Shown piece by piece: positions 1 to 13,437 of a DNA stretch of 64,000 nucleotides (position 1 is the stretch's first letter; each line of letters starts with the position of its first letter). This stretch comes from Aphelocoma coerulescens (lineage: Eukaryota; Chordata; Aves; Passeriformes; Corvidae), in contig NC_091015.1 in assembly GCF_041296385.1 (NCBI RefSeq), positions 93,914,004-93,978,003 of the forward strand. Reading direction: 5' to 3'. The notes below the pieces were generated by a model, which saw only the letters and a list, made by a program, of their open reading frames with translations, was not told where the DNA came from and ran no database searches. Made by a program: the position numbers and the translations under genes.

Positions 1-720
1 CTCGGTCTTGTTAAACCTCATGAGATTCCCACGTGCCCACCTCTTGAGGTCCCAGGTCCCTCTGGATGCCATCCCATCCTCAGGTGTGTCAACTGCATCC
101 CTCAGCTGGGTGTGATCTGCAAATTTGCTGAGAGTGCATTCAATACCTTCCTCTATATCATTAATGAAGATATTAAATAACACTAGTCCCAATATGGACC
201 CTTAAGGGACATCTCTTGTCACTGATGCCCATTGGGACTCTGAGCTGTTGATCACTACCTTCTGGATGTGACTCTCCAATCTGGAGAGTAGGATTTTGTG
301 GGGAACTCTGTCAGAGGCTTTACAGAAGACCACAGAAATGAGTTCTGTAGCTCTTCTCTTGTTCACTGATGCAGTCACTCCACCATAGAAAGCCACCAGT
401 TTGCTCAGACAGAATTTTCCCTTAGTGAAGCCATGCTGTCTGTCTCCAATCACCTCACTGTCCTTCATGTGCATTAGCACAGCTTCTAGGAGGATCTGTT
501 CCATGGTCTTCCCAGGCCCAGAGGAGAGGCTGTCAGTTCAGTAGTTCCCAGGGTTCTCCTTCCTTCCCCCTTAAAAATGGGTACTATGTTTCCCTTTTTC
601 CAGTCACCCGGGACTTCCTCTGACCACCATACTTTTTGAATATCATGGAAAGCGGCTTGGCAACTACATCAGCCAATTCCTTCAGGACTCTGGGATGCAT
701 TCTCTGGGTTCCAGGAGCTA
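1..720 (-). mobile_element. CR1 LINE fragment (reverse-transcriptase part)
   Basis: This is a CR1 non-LTR retrotransposon fragment whose sense strand is the minus strand; it runs off the left edge of the window. The nucleotide pattern matches the avian CR1 reverse-transcriptase region as I know it, including the stretches that encode the 'QHGF..GKSCL' and 'FCKAFD.VPH' type motifs in degraded form. The homology fades near position 720, which would be the 5'-truncated end of the copy. The coding sequence is decayed, so the copy is dead. Family assignment is from recognition by eye. Confidence 0.85.
202..504 (-). pseudogene. CR1 reverse-transcriptase remnant
   Basis: This is a 100-codon open stretch inside the CR1 copy. 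It encodes a degraded piece of the CR1 reverse transcriptase, the enzyme that copies LINE RNA into the target site. Visible landmarks are 'QHGFTKGKFCLSKLVAFY' (residues about 43-60), 'GVTASVNKRRATEL', and a changed form of the usual 'CKAFDTVPH' motif ('CKASDRVPH'). The first residue is not a real protein start. The catalytic aspartate box of the enzyme is not contained in this piece. Confidence 0.7.
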
Positions 721-3327
721 ACATGAGAAACACTGTTCAGAGAATACACTGTACAGTAATGCCTGGGTTCACATCCATGCCAGTATGAGGCACCAACCTT
801 GAGTCTACCATGGTCTTGTCTGCCCTGCATGAGACGACCGATATGGCCAGGTTTTGGCTTTTCTGAATCCTGCAGGTGTAACAACTGTCTGAAAAGCCTC
901 CAAATATGTCACCTTTGCTCCAGTGAAGAAAAACTTCTCCTACACAACTTTAGACAGGGCTCTCTACTGGCCTGTGGCCCTATGAAATAAGTGACCTGGG
1001 AACATCCAGCAGATTCTTTGGAGGCACTGACATTTGGAGGAGATTTCCAGGGAGCAAAGCATGGCATGAGAAGCAGCACTGCAGTCAGCAGCAGCAGGAT
1101 GGGATGCCATTGATGTGCTGATTACCATGGTTGGCTTGCTACAGATCTGACTACCCCTCTGTGGACATGCATGTCTCTAATGCATTGCCTCTGTGAGCTT
1201 TTGAACAGCCAGTGTCAGAGATGAGCCCTTTTGTCACCTATGGCTAGACACACAAGGAGATATGTGAGTCCAAAAATGTAAAAGGGCACCTCCTGGGATT
1301 CATTTTTGTTCCTTTGTTAGATTTTCAATTCTCATTACTTTTATAAAGAGGGATGTTGGGCATCTATCCATAGTTCCACCCTCTTTTAAAAGCAGTCATT
1401 ATACCTTAGAGAAGAGACAAGGACTCTGTCTAGACTCTTTCTGCAGCTGTTAGGTCCCAGACATTCTGGTTTCATTAATCCCTACAGCCCAGGTGTCCCT
1501 GAGGAACTTCAAGAGGAATATTGCTGCTGAGTTGGGGAGACGGTGCAATGCAATGGTTCAAAGTAGCAGCAGGAGCACTGAACGTGATATCAAAATACCA
1601 AGCCATTTATACTAAGTCTGGGAATTTTTAAATTTCAATATGTTGAAGTTGCAACAGCTTTTGCATATGCAGAAAGCCGTGGTTGCTTAGGCAAAACAAT
1701 ACTTCTCCCGCCCCAAAATGGAAGAGGAAAAGTTAGGGGAAGGCATTTTAATTGTTTCTTTGCAATGCTAGTGAATTTTTCACTACAGTGGTAATGGAAA
1801 ACCCTCAGTAAAACTGACAGATACTGTTCCAAGTGTGAATACAAACATGTGTTTCACATACATCAACAGCCAGAACTGAAAGTTTGGGGAAAGAGGGTAA
1901 GAACAGGGCTAGTAGGGAGTGATATCGTTCTGTCAAATACTAGGAAACCCACTTGTTATGTAAAAACAAACTACATGTTTCATTATCCCTCAGTTATATC
2001 ACTGTAAATAAAAAAGTCAAACCCAAGTTGTAACTTCTGTAAAAGAGCAGGGAATGCTTTGGATGCAGTGGTAAATTCAATCCCCCAAATCTGGTACTTC
2101 TATTTTGATAACACATTTCCTCATGTAATTTTTTTTTAACATTTTATCTGGCTCTGCTCCAGGACTCCAAGTATGACTGGATTCATGGCAATACAGTAAG
2201 CAAAGTGTTTTGCAGCATGTCATATCCTTTGTGTAAAGTGAAGGGGCACTTAAATCATAGGATCTCTCTTTGCATCTGGTCAAAGCAGATAACACTGCTA
2301 TTTGTTAGGCACATGGCAGTTGTTATCTGCCCAGACTGTTTGCGTAGCCACTTGTGAATAGATCACAAAACTTAGCATGGGTGCACTTAATTCAACAGGC
2401 AAAATGGATGTTCTCACACTAAATCACTTCTTTGAGGGACTTCTCAAGTCAAAGGTTGTATCTGCCTTTTTCATTGTAATAACCTTTGATGGATGGCCTT
2501 CTCTGGATTTGTCTAATCACTTTTACGAATCATATATATTTTGGACATGTATGGCTTTCTGGGGTGCTTTCTGGGCCAAAGAATTCTATAGTTTAATTAC
2601 ACTTTTTGTGGAAGAAGTCTTTTGCTTGCATTTGATCTGCAGCTTGGTAATTTCTTTTGATCTTTACTATAGTTCTTGTGGAAAATAGTGAATTATTCCC
2701 TATTCACTTTTTTTTTTAGGGCATCATGGCTTTTTAGATTTTGTCATGCTGTCTCATGCAATTATTTCTTTTCTATATTGAGTGATCCTAAATTCACTTA
2801 ATCTCTGCTTGTGTAAAAACTCTTAGATGCATTTGCTTTGTTGTCCTGTGCCCAGCACTTCCATAAAATAGATCCTGGATGGGAAGATATATATTGAAAA
2901 CTACAAAAGCATTTGTCAAAAATTTACCCTGAGTAGGCAGTGTGTTGAGGTCAGAGGGACTAGCATGGATAAGATCCATTTCTCCAGGCCTCAATGAAGC
3001 TTCTTTTCTTCCTACAAAGCTTTCTTTGCTGACTTGTGTAGCTGCAATGAGTCAGAACACGGTCTTGACAATGCTGTCTTTTCTGCTGCACAGCCCCAAG
3101 TCAGCCCAACACCTAAATAAATCACAGATCATGTGGCTTTAAGAAGTGTAAGGCTGTGACTGAAAAGGGTCTAAAAGAATTCTTACTAGAAGCTATCAAA
3201 CCAAGGCTGTGGAAAATAAGAAATGCCAGGACTAAGACAAACTTTTGTCTGCTTCATTGTGATGCATGCAAGCTTTAGATTTTCTTCTCTTCCAGTACTG
3301 GAAGCTCCCCCAGAAAATGCATATTAC
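721..3327. other. Unassigned single-copy-like sequence
   Basis: I see no gene, RNA or repeat that I can name here. Open frames are short (under 105 codons), have no family signature, and occur at the density expected by chance. Confidence 0.4.
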
Positions 3328-3570
3328 ATTCACAGGATGATATAGATTGGAAGAGACATCTGCTGGTCTTCCATCAAGCCTTCTGCTTCAAGCAAGTGCA
3401 CTGTTGAAGCTAAAACAGGTAGCTCACGGCCATGTCCTAACAAGGACATCTTTGACACCTTTAATGACAGAAATTTCACCATCTCCCTGGGCAAGCTGTT
3501 CCACTGCTAAAACAGCTTCATTGTGAAATTTCTTTTCTAGTATCTTAATTGTGATATCTCTTTCGTAACT
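3328..3570 (-). mobile_element. CR1 LINE 3' fragment
   Basis: This diverged CR1 3' region is read on the minus strand. The plus strand shows the typical order of the reverse complement: 'cacaggatgatatagattgg', then 'aagagacatctgctggtc', then 'ctccctgggcaagctgttcc', then 'gtgaaatttcttttctag'. It is noncoding, old and 5'-truncated. Confidence 0.75.
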
Positions 3571-5425
3571 TCTGAAATAACAGATTTAGAATTTTAGGTT
3601 TTTTTGGAGGTCCCTTTTAATTGTCCCAAAAGAGTGGCAAGAAAAAAACAGTTTTTCTCTTTTTTTGACTTAACCACTGAAAAGGCAGGCTCAACCAGTG
3701 GACTTTACGCCTATTTTGGCAGACTGGAGTTACACTGATTAGAGATCTTAAGTCTTGTACAGCCTTTCTGTACCTTTGTCCTTTGGTGTTATTTTCCTCT
3801 GGGCCATGACTTCTTCCTGCTTAAGGCACTCCTCTCATCTCTACCTAACTTTTTTTCATTTTATTCCCATTTCCCCACACCCTTTGGATTTTCCCCAGTT
3901 TCAGTCTCCTTGATGAGGCCATTATTCCCAGTCTTCTTGAAAGTAGGCTCCTGCACCATCAGTCTGGCCCAGCTTGCACCTAGGGCTGCGTCCCGCTCGC
4001 GTGGTTTCTCACCAGCAGGAGGAGTGCTGCGATCGCAAGAGAGCCGTCACCTCCTTTCCCAGCCAGGTGCTGCAGCACTGGGGCAGGAACCACAGGTGCA
4101 TTTCTGTTCAGTTCTTCAACTTCAAGCTCCCTTCAGGTGAACAAGCGAAATAATTATCTCCCTTGGCATTTCAAGAGGAAAAATAAGGATTTTCTTCTGA
4201 AAAACAAACAAACAAACAAGTGCATAACTCATATTTGTATGGTTTGATTTGACTAGAACTCGCTCAACAAACTGTTACACCACTTTCAGGTATTCACATA
4301 TAATATTTATGTCCTCATATGATATTTATACTTTTTTTCTTACTTAGATTTTAATTTTGAAACATATTTTCTCTCAAAATGGCATGGGCATTTTCCAGAA
4401 TAATGAGGGGGCAGGGGATGTGTGAACCATACACCAGGTGAGGTTTTTTCTACCAAGGTCTTCACCCTAGAGAACAGATACGTTCTGCTAAAGCATTAGT
4501 TATGACATCACAGCAAAACAAATACTGTGTCTAAATAACAATCTCTAACTGGTTTCTAAGGGCCTGTTGTGCAGCAATTTGATACATGAAAATGTACTGT
4601 TAATTCGGTAACATTATTACGCAGCTGACCCTGTGTGTTGAAGAGGAGCAGATCCCTGTTAGAGGATGCAGGTGTGTGGACTCCTTCCTGCCCGCGTGAC
4701 TGGTGGAGACACCCAAATCCTAACGACAGCACAAGATTTCAGAGAGCAAATAGTTTAGTGCACTTATGAAGAACCTAAAGGGAAACTATCCTGGCTGGAG
4801 GTACTTGTAAGACTGGCTCTAGTGCACCCCTGCAGCAGCCAGTGTTACGTGAAGCTTGTACTGATGGTTTCAACATTTAGTTCTCCCTGCCCGACTTTCT
4901 TACGTAGTTATTGAAACAACTGTTTTCTCCCCAGCAGACACTAGTAATGAGACTTAACTCTTCGTTTTTGACAATTTTACATTTTCTTATATATTTGAAA
5001 ATCAATAACTGAATTAAAAGTTCCATTCAATTTTCACTTCATATAGTAGAATTTCAGAATAGCTTCCAAAGTTCTGAATTAAAATTTATATGTTGATGAC
5101 AGCAGTTTATCAAGGAGTGTTGCTAAATTCAGACTGGCAGGATTTCCCTTTTTTTGTTATTTCTGTCTCCTTTTTTGGCCTGAAAACCTCAGCACAATTT
5201 TTATAGCATATTTCAACCTGAAGTGCTACCCAGAGAACAACAAACATAAAACTCTTTTTTTCTGTTGGCACTAAAATTTAATCAGCAATATACTAATTGA
5301 AATAGAAATACCATAATATAAAATCTTTAAGTAATTTACAGAAGCAGATATTCCAAACAGAAGATACTGTTAGAGTGTGTGTATCACCAAATCATTGTGA
5401 TGTGCTTGCAGTTTGCCTTCCGAGT
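3571..5425. other. Unassigned sequence with a short AAAC repeat
   Basis: No gene is visible. A short (AAAC)n run lies at 4201-4219. The stretch around 3900-4140 is GC-richer than its surroundings and has a 76-codon open frame without recognisable features. I treat that frame as chance. Confidence 0.35.
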
Positions 5426-6040
5426 CATAGTCATAAAACCATGGAATCATTGAATGGTTTGTGTTGGAAGAGACCTTAAAGATCATCTGGTTCCGTGCCT
5501 TGGGCAGGGATACCTTCCACTAGATCAGGTTGATCCAGCCTGGCCTTGAACACCTCCAGGGATGGGACATCTACAACTTCTCTGGGCAACTGTTCCAGCG
5601 CCTCACCACCCTCACAGTGAAGAATTTCTTTTAATATCCAATCCAAACCTACTCTCATTTTGTTTGAAGCTATTCCCCCTTGCCCTGTCACTCCATGTCC
5701 TTGTAAAAACTCCCTCTTTCTTTTAGGCTCTCTTCAGCTACTGGAAGACTGCTATAAGGTCTCCCTGGAGCCTTCTCTTTTCCAGGCTGAACAACCCCAA
5801 CTCAGCCTGTGTTCATAGGAGAGGTGCTCCAGGCCTCTGAGCATCTTTGTGTCCCTCCTCTTGACTCAATCAAACAGGTCCATGTACTGATGTTGGGGTC
5901 CCCAGAGCTGCACACAGGACTCCAGGTGGGTTTTCACAAGAGCAGAGGGGTGGAATCACCTCTGCTGATTATGCTTTTTTTGGATGTAGAATATGGCTGT
6001 CTGCAAACCAAAATAGAGTTGGCATATCTAGTGTTATGGC
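5426..6040 (-). mobile_element. CR1 LINE 3' region
   Basis: This long CR1 3' end has its sense on the minus strand. The plus strand begins with the CR1 terminal region ('tcattgaatggtttgtgttgg', read as the reverse complement) and continues through the usual order: dominant-loss signature 'gatccagcctggccttgaac', 'ctctgggcaactgttccag', 'ctgaacaaccccaactc', 'aggcctctgagcatctttg', and 'agctgcacacaggactccag'. It is less decayed than the other CR1 pieces here. An open frame at 5476-5691 (minus) is chance translation of this noncoding part. Confidence 0.9.
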
Positions 6041-9000
6041 ATAAGTCCATGTGATAGTAGGTCACCCCTGAGGTATTTCCTGTAGTGAAAAAATTGGCTA
6101 ATTTGGTATATAACCACAGGTGTAGAAGGCTATAAATCAGTTTTCTTAATACCCAACTTTTCTGCCTTTTTATTGGAAAGAGCAGTACAGGGCCCCAGGG
6201 GCCACCTGGTACATGAACAGATCAGTGAGGGGCCTTACGTATGTACATGTTCTTTACTTGTGGCTTCCCTGCAAGCAGCATCTCCAGGCACAACTGGAAA
6301 AGAAGGCACAGAATTCTGGTTCTGCCAAGAAAAACCCCTGTCAGCAATACAGTGTAATAGGGAAAGCTGGAAGTTGTTTATGCAAAAGTCTGGGATACCG
6401 ACCACGGTTCAGTGTGCACACCTCCACTGTGCTGAGCTGCCTTGGCTCTCTGGCTGCTGTGTTGGATTAACCCTGGCCAGCAGCCAAATACCCATCCAGG
6501 CCCTCACCCACTCCCCTCTCCCATGAGGCAGAAAGCAGAAGGAAGGGAGGAAAGAAGACTCATGGATCAAGACACTACCATTTGATGACTGCAGCAAAAG
6601 CTGCATACATGAACAGAATAGAAAGAGGAATTCATTCACTACATGTTTTTCTTTATATCCCTAGTGATGTACTTGTTTCTAACCAGAAAACTTGCAGAAC
6701 GTTTCCATTTTGAAGGGGTTTTGGTTTACAGATATGTACACTGATATGTTTAATTTCATGCAAAATGCATGAATTGACAAAGATAGTTGCTATATTCATA
6801 ACTGTTTTCTCAAGTGAATTCTAAGCTTAAGAGATTAAATAGTTCATATGAGAAAAATGTACCAACTTTGTGATTCCTGCCTTGGGCACGGAACTGCTTT
6901 TCATTACTTTCAACATAGAAAGATTTGTCTAAAATTCTCTATGTTGAAAATAATGACTGAGTTGAAAATGTTGCAATGCACAAGGATTTTTGAATGAATA
7001 AATTTTTACATGCTATTGGCATAACTGGTGTGTTTCAACTGTAATTAATGTTACATAAGGGCATGAAGGCTAGCTTTATTTTTATAATTCCTTCCATGAC
7101 TATTCCAGATTAGATTTTTACAGTAAATTAATCAGTCCATTGGAATGTTTCCAGATGAGAGGATGCATGCAAATAAAGCAACTTAAAATCCTAATTATTA
7201 TCAGAATTGGCTTTTGCAGCATGTGAATGAATTTCATCTGACTTCTATGCTCATTAAAAGTTTAAAAAAGATAATTTATTTTTATTTTAAAAAGTCACAC
7301 TATCTTTTCATAATTCTTACAATAAGGTTTTTCATGGCTGGTTCACTGTGACAATAGCCTAATTAAGCATATTTTGTTTATGTAAAAATTCATAGATATA
7401 CTAATGTAGGGGATGAAGAAGAAAGGTGAGAGGGATGAAATATCAGGAAGCAATGATGAAAACACACCTGTCTTTGGTTAGGATTAAAAGAAAGTCCTCT
7501 TAAATCTCCATAACTTTCTCCATTTCTTGAGGTAAGGATAATCCCTAAGGTGTTGGATTTCTCAAACATTTTACTCTTGTTAATCTGTGGTTTTCATTTT
7601 CTTTTATGGGTAATTTTAAACTTAATGGTATGCTGTCTTGTAACAGTAGTTTAACAAGTGCAACTCACAGTTCTCTCCAAGAAAGAATCTTCTTTTTGCC
7701 TGAGTCATGTTCCATTTTTTAAGAAAATTTCCTTTCTCTCTTTAATATCATTACTCTTGTACACATATCTGTGGATGGTGAGCACTTCAAGATCCTTGAA
7801 ATGAAGATACGAGTTCCCTGGAATGTAAAGTGTGTGGTTCAACCCTCTTCCAGCTAGGAAAGCAGCGAAACTTAATGTTCCTCCTTCTTAAATGACAACT
7901 GATAATTATGCCAAAATTCCAGTTGCAGCACCAAAAGTTAGTTGTGAGTTGAAAACCTTCTGAGTACGTAAGGCCTAGGTCTTGAGCATGTTTAATTTTC
8001 TGTGTCCATGAAGACTTGAGCAGAACTGACCTTGGTTTAGAATCATAACAGGTACACAATCCTTGTCCTCTCTCTCCAGATCAAGGCACGTTCCGGAGTC
8101 CAAGCTTACATAGCCTGGGAATACTAGCATTCAAAATTAAGATTATTTGTGTAATTGTTCAAATCTGTTTGCCAAGTTAATTCATTCCCTGTTTCAATTT
8201 AGACACTTAATCTTCTGGTCGTCCACACAGCTCTGACTTGAACCAAGCCAGCTAATCCTTTCCATGGGGAAACATGGGGGTTTTCTGCCAAGATGCTTTC
8301 TGCCACGGTCCTTGTTTTACAGTTTGGTCCCAAATTGTCCTCTTCTTTGTTATGCAGTCATCTAAGGTACCCAGTGATGTCTTCTGTGCTCAGAGCCTGT
8401 GCCATGCCCTTATAAACATGCCATGTGCTTGTCACTGGGCTGTAAAACATCAAGTCTGGCAGGCTACAAATTGCACTCCTGTTATATGTACTGCTGTGCT
8501 TATTAATTGTGATGGCTTAGGACCAGAGGAAAAAAATCTTGTCGTCCAGAGGGGACAGGAGTCAGGGTATGCATTTTCAAAGGACTTGCTCTCAGCCAGA
8601 ACTCTGCTGTATCATGAGGCTATGCTGGCAGCCCCGTGCAAAGCCTGCTGGGCAGTTCAGCCCTGCTAGTTCCCAGCATGGCACCAAGCAATGCTACTTT
8701 AAGCTTAAGAAATTAAAATGGCCTATTTGAAGGTGCAGAACCACTGAACAGGCAAAAGCTGCAACTTTGCCATGCCTTCACTTTCAGCTAGCTGCACCAG
8801 GCCTTTTCTAAACTAGTTTAAAATACAAGCAATATATCTGTGAGATTCTCTACTGTTATAGCACAAAGGATTCTTTAGTCCTGGCCAGGGCTTTCTACAC
8901 GATAAAAAGGATGGTAATGAGAAATTCTATCCCATCTGATCCAAGAACCAGGTTGTGTACACAGTGAAAATGGTATAAATGTAGACTGAACACTTCAATT

Positions 9001-11880
9001 TAGCTGCAGACAATGAAGGAGCAGTGTACACTGCAGGTACCCTACAAATGTACCTAGCTCCTATTACTTTTCAATATCAAAATGTTAGACATTGTTTAAA
9101 CTGTTCAGAGAAAACTAGGATATTTGTCATTACTTATCCTTGTAATCTAGAGTATGGATTCTGTTTGCCCATTCACCCAATTTAATCCAATTTATACAAC
9201 GCATCTGAGGACACAGTTCCTTGTGGTGCTTACTTTTTGGGGGTTATTTTTTTAGTAATCAGAAAGCCTGTTAGTTCCCTGGAAGGACTGTTTTCTCTAC
9301 CAACTGAAAATCATATTTAAGATTTTTCAATTTAGTTTTTAAAATAGCTTTAAACATTTCCTTTTTATAGCCCCAAGTTTCCTCAATTTCTTTATCAGTT
9401 AACAGCCATGACATAAAACATATTTGAAATATTGTATTAACATGATATTTCACATTTATCCAAATGCTTTAATTTAAATAAATTTTGAAGGAATGGTATT
9501 TATCACCTGAGTTGTAGGCACAAATATTTCAAATGTGAAAGCAGCCCAAGGTCAAATCAAATGTTTTAAAGAAGTTAAATGGTGAACGAATCATAGCCCC
9601 AGAGTTACTTACAACTGTCTCAGAGGATGCTCCCATTATTATTCACGTTTTCATAAGACTGATACATCATTTTACTAACTGAATTCCCATAGTGATTTAA
9701 GATATTTTCTTCTGTCATTCCTCATTGTTAATTTAATCTATCAGGTTCCAAATTGTCTAGAATAGGAAAGAATCCAAAATATATGCTAAGCTATTTGTAC
9801 CTGACTCAATTTCTATATTAATAAATCCCTCAGGTTTCAGTGGAATTACAAACAGTCTGTGAAGCTGTTCTTCCACAAAGGAGAAAAATGTCCTGGAAAG
9901 ACCATAAGAATGTTTTGGTTTAAAGATTTAAAGAATTTTTTTTTTTTTCCTAACACTTCACCATGGGTGCATCACCTACCAGAAAGTGATCAAGTTCACT
10001 TGATCAATAATGCATCACTTATCATTCAACACTTCATAACAGACCATAAATCCATTTTTAGCTTATTACAGCTGTGCTGCTCAACATACTGGCCTAAGTG
10101 TCTCTGGGTGCCTAAGGTTATGGACTGAATGTGGGTACATGAACAGCCAGTTGCTGCCTCCCAGATGATGTGTAGTGACTTTGCTGAACTGCAGGAACCT
10201 GTTCTTACATGATTCTGCTCTGGGTTAGATTGCCTCATATACAAGAGTGTTTGTCACATCAGTATCCATATGAGGCTTTCACAGGTATGTTTTCTTCCTT
10301 CTGCTGCCTATGGAGATCTCTCCTTACAGCTTGGTGATATTCTCACTAAGTCCAGGTATGCACACACATATACTACAGTTTACTCTTTTTTTGGCTCTTA
10401 CTTTCCTGTAGAAGTCCTAGTAGTTCCTGTAAACCCATGCTGCACCTGCAAAGCATCTGTGCTCCCCTATGAGCCATGGCATCTCATCTCAGAAAGGTCA
10501 GCTTTGAAGCAAGCCTCTCACCTTGTTCTGAAATTGGCTCTTCAGCAAGCTGATAAAAATAGATTTTTCAGAAACAGTTTTGCCCTTAGCCTCTACTCTT
10601 TTCCTTCCACCAGAGCAAAACCCCCTCCAGAGGCATACCAAGGGCCATAATGCTCTGCTGTTTGCAATGATTTAATTTGGAAAATGCACAGCTATGCTGT
10701 GTAGTCAGGAGCTCAGGAATTTTGCTAATTTGGGAGGTAGCGGTTGAAAGGTGTTCTGCTAGAGATGGTGCTGGATGAGCTTGGCAATAGTAATTGGTTC
10801 ATAATTAACACTGTTGATATTTTAGACTGGTATATTAGTCATTACTTCATGTGAGAAATGGCCCAGTTGCATCTCTGAGATACCATCTCAGACTGCTTCT
10901 TTGAAAGAGCTTTCAAAATTGAATGGGTATTGCCACAGATTGCCAGGGTTCTGAGTCAAAGAGCAAAGGATTTAATGAAGTGGTAATTTAGCAGTTAAGT
11001 GGACTGGAGATGCTAAAAATCAGAATAATTTCTCTAGTATTAGAACTAGCAAGGTACATGGTACAAAATTAGGCATGGTAAATGTTTTATCTTAGAAATC
11101 TGAGAAAGCAGATTTTACAGGAAGATGATCTCAGAGAGGAGGCTAAAAGTCAGCTTTGCTCTTCACTGATATGAAAAGTCCAGGAAGTTTTAAGACTTCC
11201 CTTTTAAGAAAAAACTACTTTGCAAAGATAATTAATTCAATACATAGGTGGTGATGATCCACAGAAATGAGTGCACAAATCAATAGAAAAGTTTTAAGGG
11301 AAATGGTTCAATACTTAGGGAAACCATGAAAAATTATTGAAAAAAAATTCATTCATTTTCTCCCTTATTACCATTTAGATGAGCTCAAAGCGAGCAGTTA
11401 GCACAATAAAATATGATTACTTTTTAAACTATTCAAAAAGATCTGAATAAAAGGCAGTGTCTAAGTATCACATCTCAAAGTATTTAGAATGCAATTTTTA
11501 CTGTGAATTCATTAAATATTATGTCGGAATAACAGATGTTTTAATGATGAGAAAAGATTATAAACGTACTAAAGATTAATTTCCACTCTGGGTGAATGAG
11601 AAGTCTTATATTTGGCTTGTGAAGCAGTAGCAATGTCAGAACTCAAGTTTTCATCAAGCTATCATGATATATATGACACAGTTTGAAACTCCTTTTGTCT
11701 GATTGCATACAGCTTGGAGGTTATTTTAGATTCCTTTTTTTTAAAAACAATACATTTCCAGGTCTTACAACCACATCAAAAAGTATTGAAAATATTGTCG
11801 AAAAAAGCCTATAATCAAAGAGCAAGTAACAGAGAGAAAAAAGCTAGAGACAGGACAGCTCTCCCCTATTATGACACACT
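6041..11880. other. Unassigned AT-rich sequence
   Basis: I see no named repeat or gene in these 5.8 kb. Open frames such as 6173-6526, 8274-8669 and 10270-10650 (plus) are short. They have no flanking splice signals I could link into a gene and no domain signature. Parts may be repeats too old to recognise by eye. Confidence 0.35.
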
Positions 11881-11884
11881 TCAT

Positions 11885-12257
11885 AAGAGCTGATGTTATG
11901 ATAATTCCATAGTTGTGAGGCCACTCTCAATTCCCTTTGAAAGGCTGTGATGATCAGAGGAGCTTCTTGAGACAGCAAATGTCACTCCAGTTATCCAGAA
12001 GGGCAACAAGAAGGGCCCAGGGAGATACAGATCTGTCAGTCTCACCAAGAAAGTGATGGAGCAACTAATTCCAGAAACCATTTCCAGACAGATGAAAAAG
12101 AACAAGGTGATTGGGAGCACTCAGCATGGATTTATGAGGGGAAAGTCATGCTTGATCAACCTTTTCCAATGACGTAACAAGTTTGGTGTGAGGAGATCAG
12201 TGGGTGTTGTTTACCTTGTCTTTAGCAAAGCTTTCAGTGCTGCATCCCAAAATATCC
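11885..12257 (+). mobile_element. CR1 LINE reverse-transcriptase fragment, left part
   Basis: This plus-strand CR1 piece translates, with decay, into the reverse-transcriptase region: 'VTPVIQKGNKKGPGRYRSVSL', then 'QHGFMRGKSCLINLF', then 'VVYLVFSKAFSAASQNIL'. The match stops abruptly at 12257 where an LTR begins, and resumes at 15602. The two parts therefore belong to one CR1 copy split by later insertions. Confidence 0.85.
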
Positions 12258-12932
12258 TGTATTGGGTTTGTGTGGCCAGGTTTTAGTAGCAGGGGGCTAC
12301 AGGGATGGCTTCTGGAAGAAGCTTCCAGAAGCTTCCCCCATGTCTGACAGACAAGGCCAGCCAGCTCCAGGACAGACCTACCACTGGCCCAGGCCAAGCC
12401 TGTCAGTGATGGTGGCAGCAGCTCTGGGATAATGCATTTGAGAAGGAGAAACACCACCTGTGCAACCACAGTCAGAGAGACGAGCAGGAATACATGAGAG
12501 AAACATCCCTGCAAACACCAAGGCCAGTGGGGAAGGAGGGGTGAGGACGTGCTCCAGATTCCTCTGCAGCCCATGGTGCAGACCACGGTCAGGCAATGTT
12601 CCCCCTGCAGGCCATGGAGGCCCATGGTGGAGCAGAGATCCACCTGCAGCCAACGGAGGACATGCCAGATCAGGGGGATACCTGAGGGAGGTTGTTACCC
12701 TACAGGAAGGCCGAGCTGGAGCAGGCTCCTGGCAGAACCTGTGGACTAATGGAGAGAGGAGTCTATGCTGGAGCAGATTTGCTGGCAGGACTTGTGACCC
12801 TGCAGGGGACCCACACTGGAGACCCCTTTTCCTGAAGGGACTGCACCCCATGGAAAGAGATCCATGCTGGAGCAATTAATGAAGAACTGCTGTCCATGGG
12901 AAGGACTCATGTTGGAAAAGTTCATGGAAGTC

Positions 12933-13220
12933 TGTTGCAGTGGGGATACTGCAACACGCCTATGTCCAACCAGGAGTCCCGTGGAAAAGAAATATATACG
13001 GACGGATTCTTGCTAGATGTTTCAGAGATGTTTATTTCCCCAGCTGCATGGCCGGGCTCTGCCGAGAGGCTCTGCTGCAGTCCGCACCCGAGCTGCTTTG
13101 CCCGCGCAGGGGAACACAAACCAACCCATGGGGAACGAGGCTGAGCAGGGGCAGGGAAACCCCGTGTGTCTGTGCCCTCAGGGCTCCCAGGGCTACAGGG
13201 CGGGGGAGGAGACCCCAACA
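12933..13220 (-). repeat. 3' LTR of CSD element copy 1
   Basis: This is a 288-bp LTR. On the plus strand it begins TGTTGCAGTGG and ends CCCCAACA. In element sense it therefore begins TGTTGGGG and ends CTGCAACA, with the standard TG...CA ends. A polyadenylation signal AATAAA is present in element sense (plus-strand TTTATTTCC near 13029-13036). It is nearly identical to the partner LTR at 14873-15159. Confidence 0.92.
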
Positions 13221-13437
13221 TCTCACCCGTTTTATTTTAATAAAAGGAGAATGAAGACAACTGGATAACCATAACAAGAACTGTTTCAAAACAAAACAAG
13301 CCACCTTCCTGAGTCTTTAAATGTCCAAACAGATTCTCCGGACCACCTTACGGCTGACAGAAGGAAGACAGAACTCTCTGGACATGCCTGTGGGGAAACT
13401 GAGGCAGGAGAGGGTTCAATCTCTTCCCTCCCCCTTT
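13221..13437 (-). other. 3' noncoding part of CSD element copy 1
   Basis: This is the segment between the cold-shock frame's stop and the 3' LTR. By eye it is about 94% identical to 35256-35485 of copy 2, apart from a 13-bp indel. It ends next to the LTR with an A-rich purine run ('aaaataaaacgggtgaga' in element sense), which is the best candidate for the plus-strand primer (polypurine tract). Confidence 0.7.

Noticed and set aside
12378..12879. Overlapping 139-165-codon frames on both strands
   Set aside because: They are translations of degenerate repeat units inside the ERVL LTR.
12940..13304. Frames repeated at 14754-15296 and near 33409-33660 and 35447-35688
   Set aside because: They are shadows of the LTRs of the cold-shock elements, which is why they recur.
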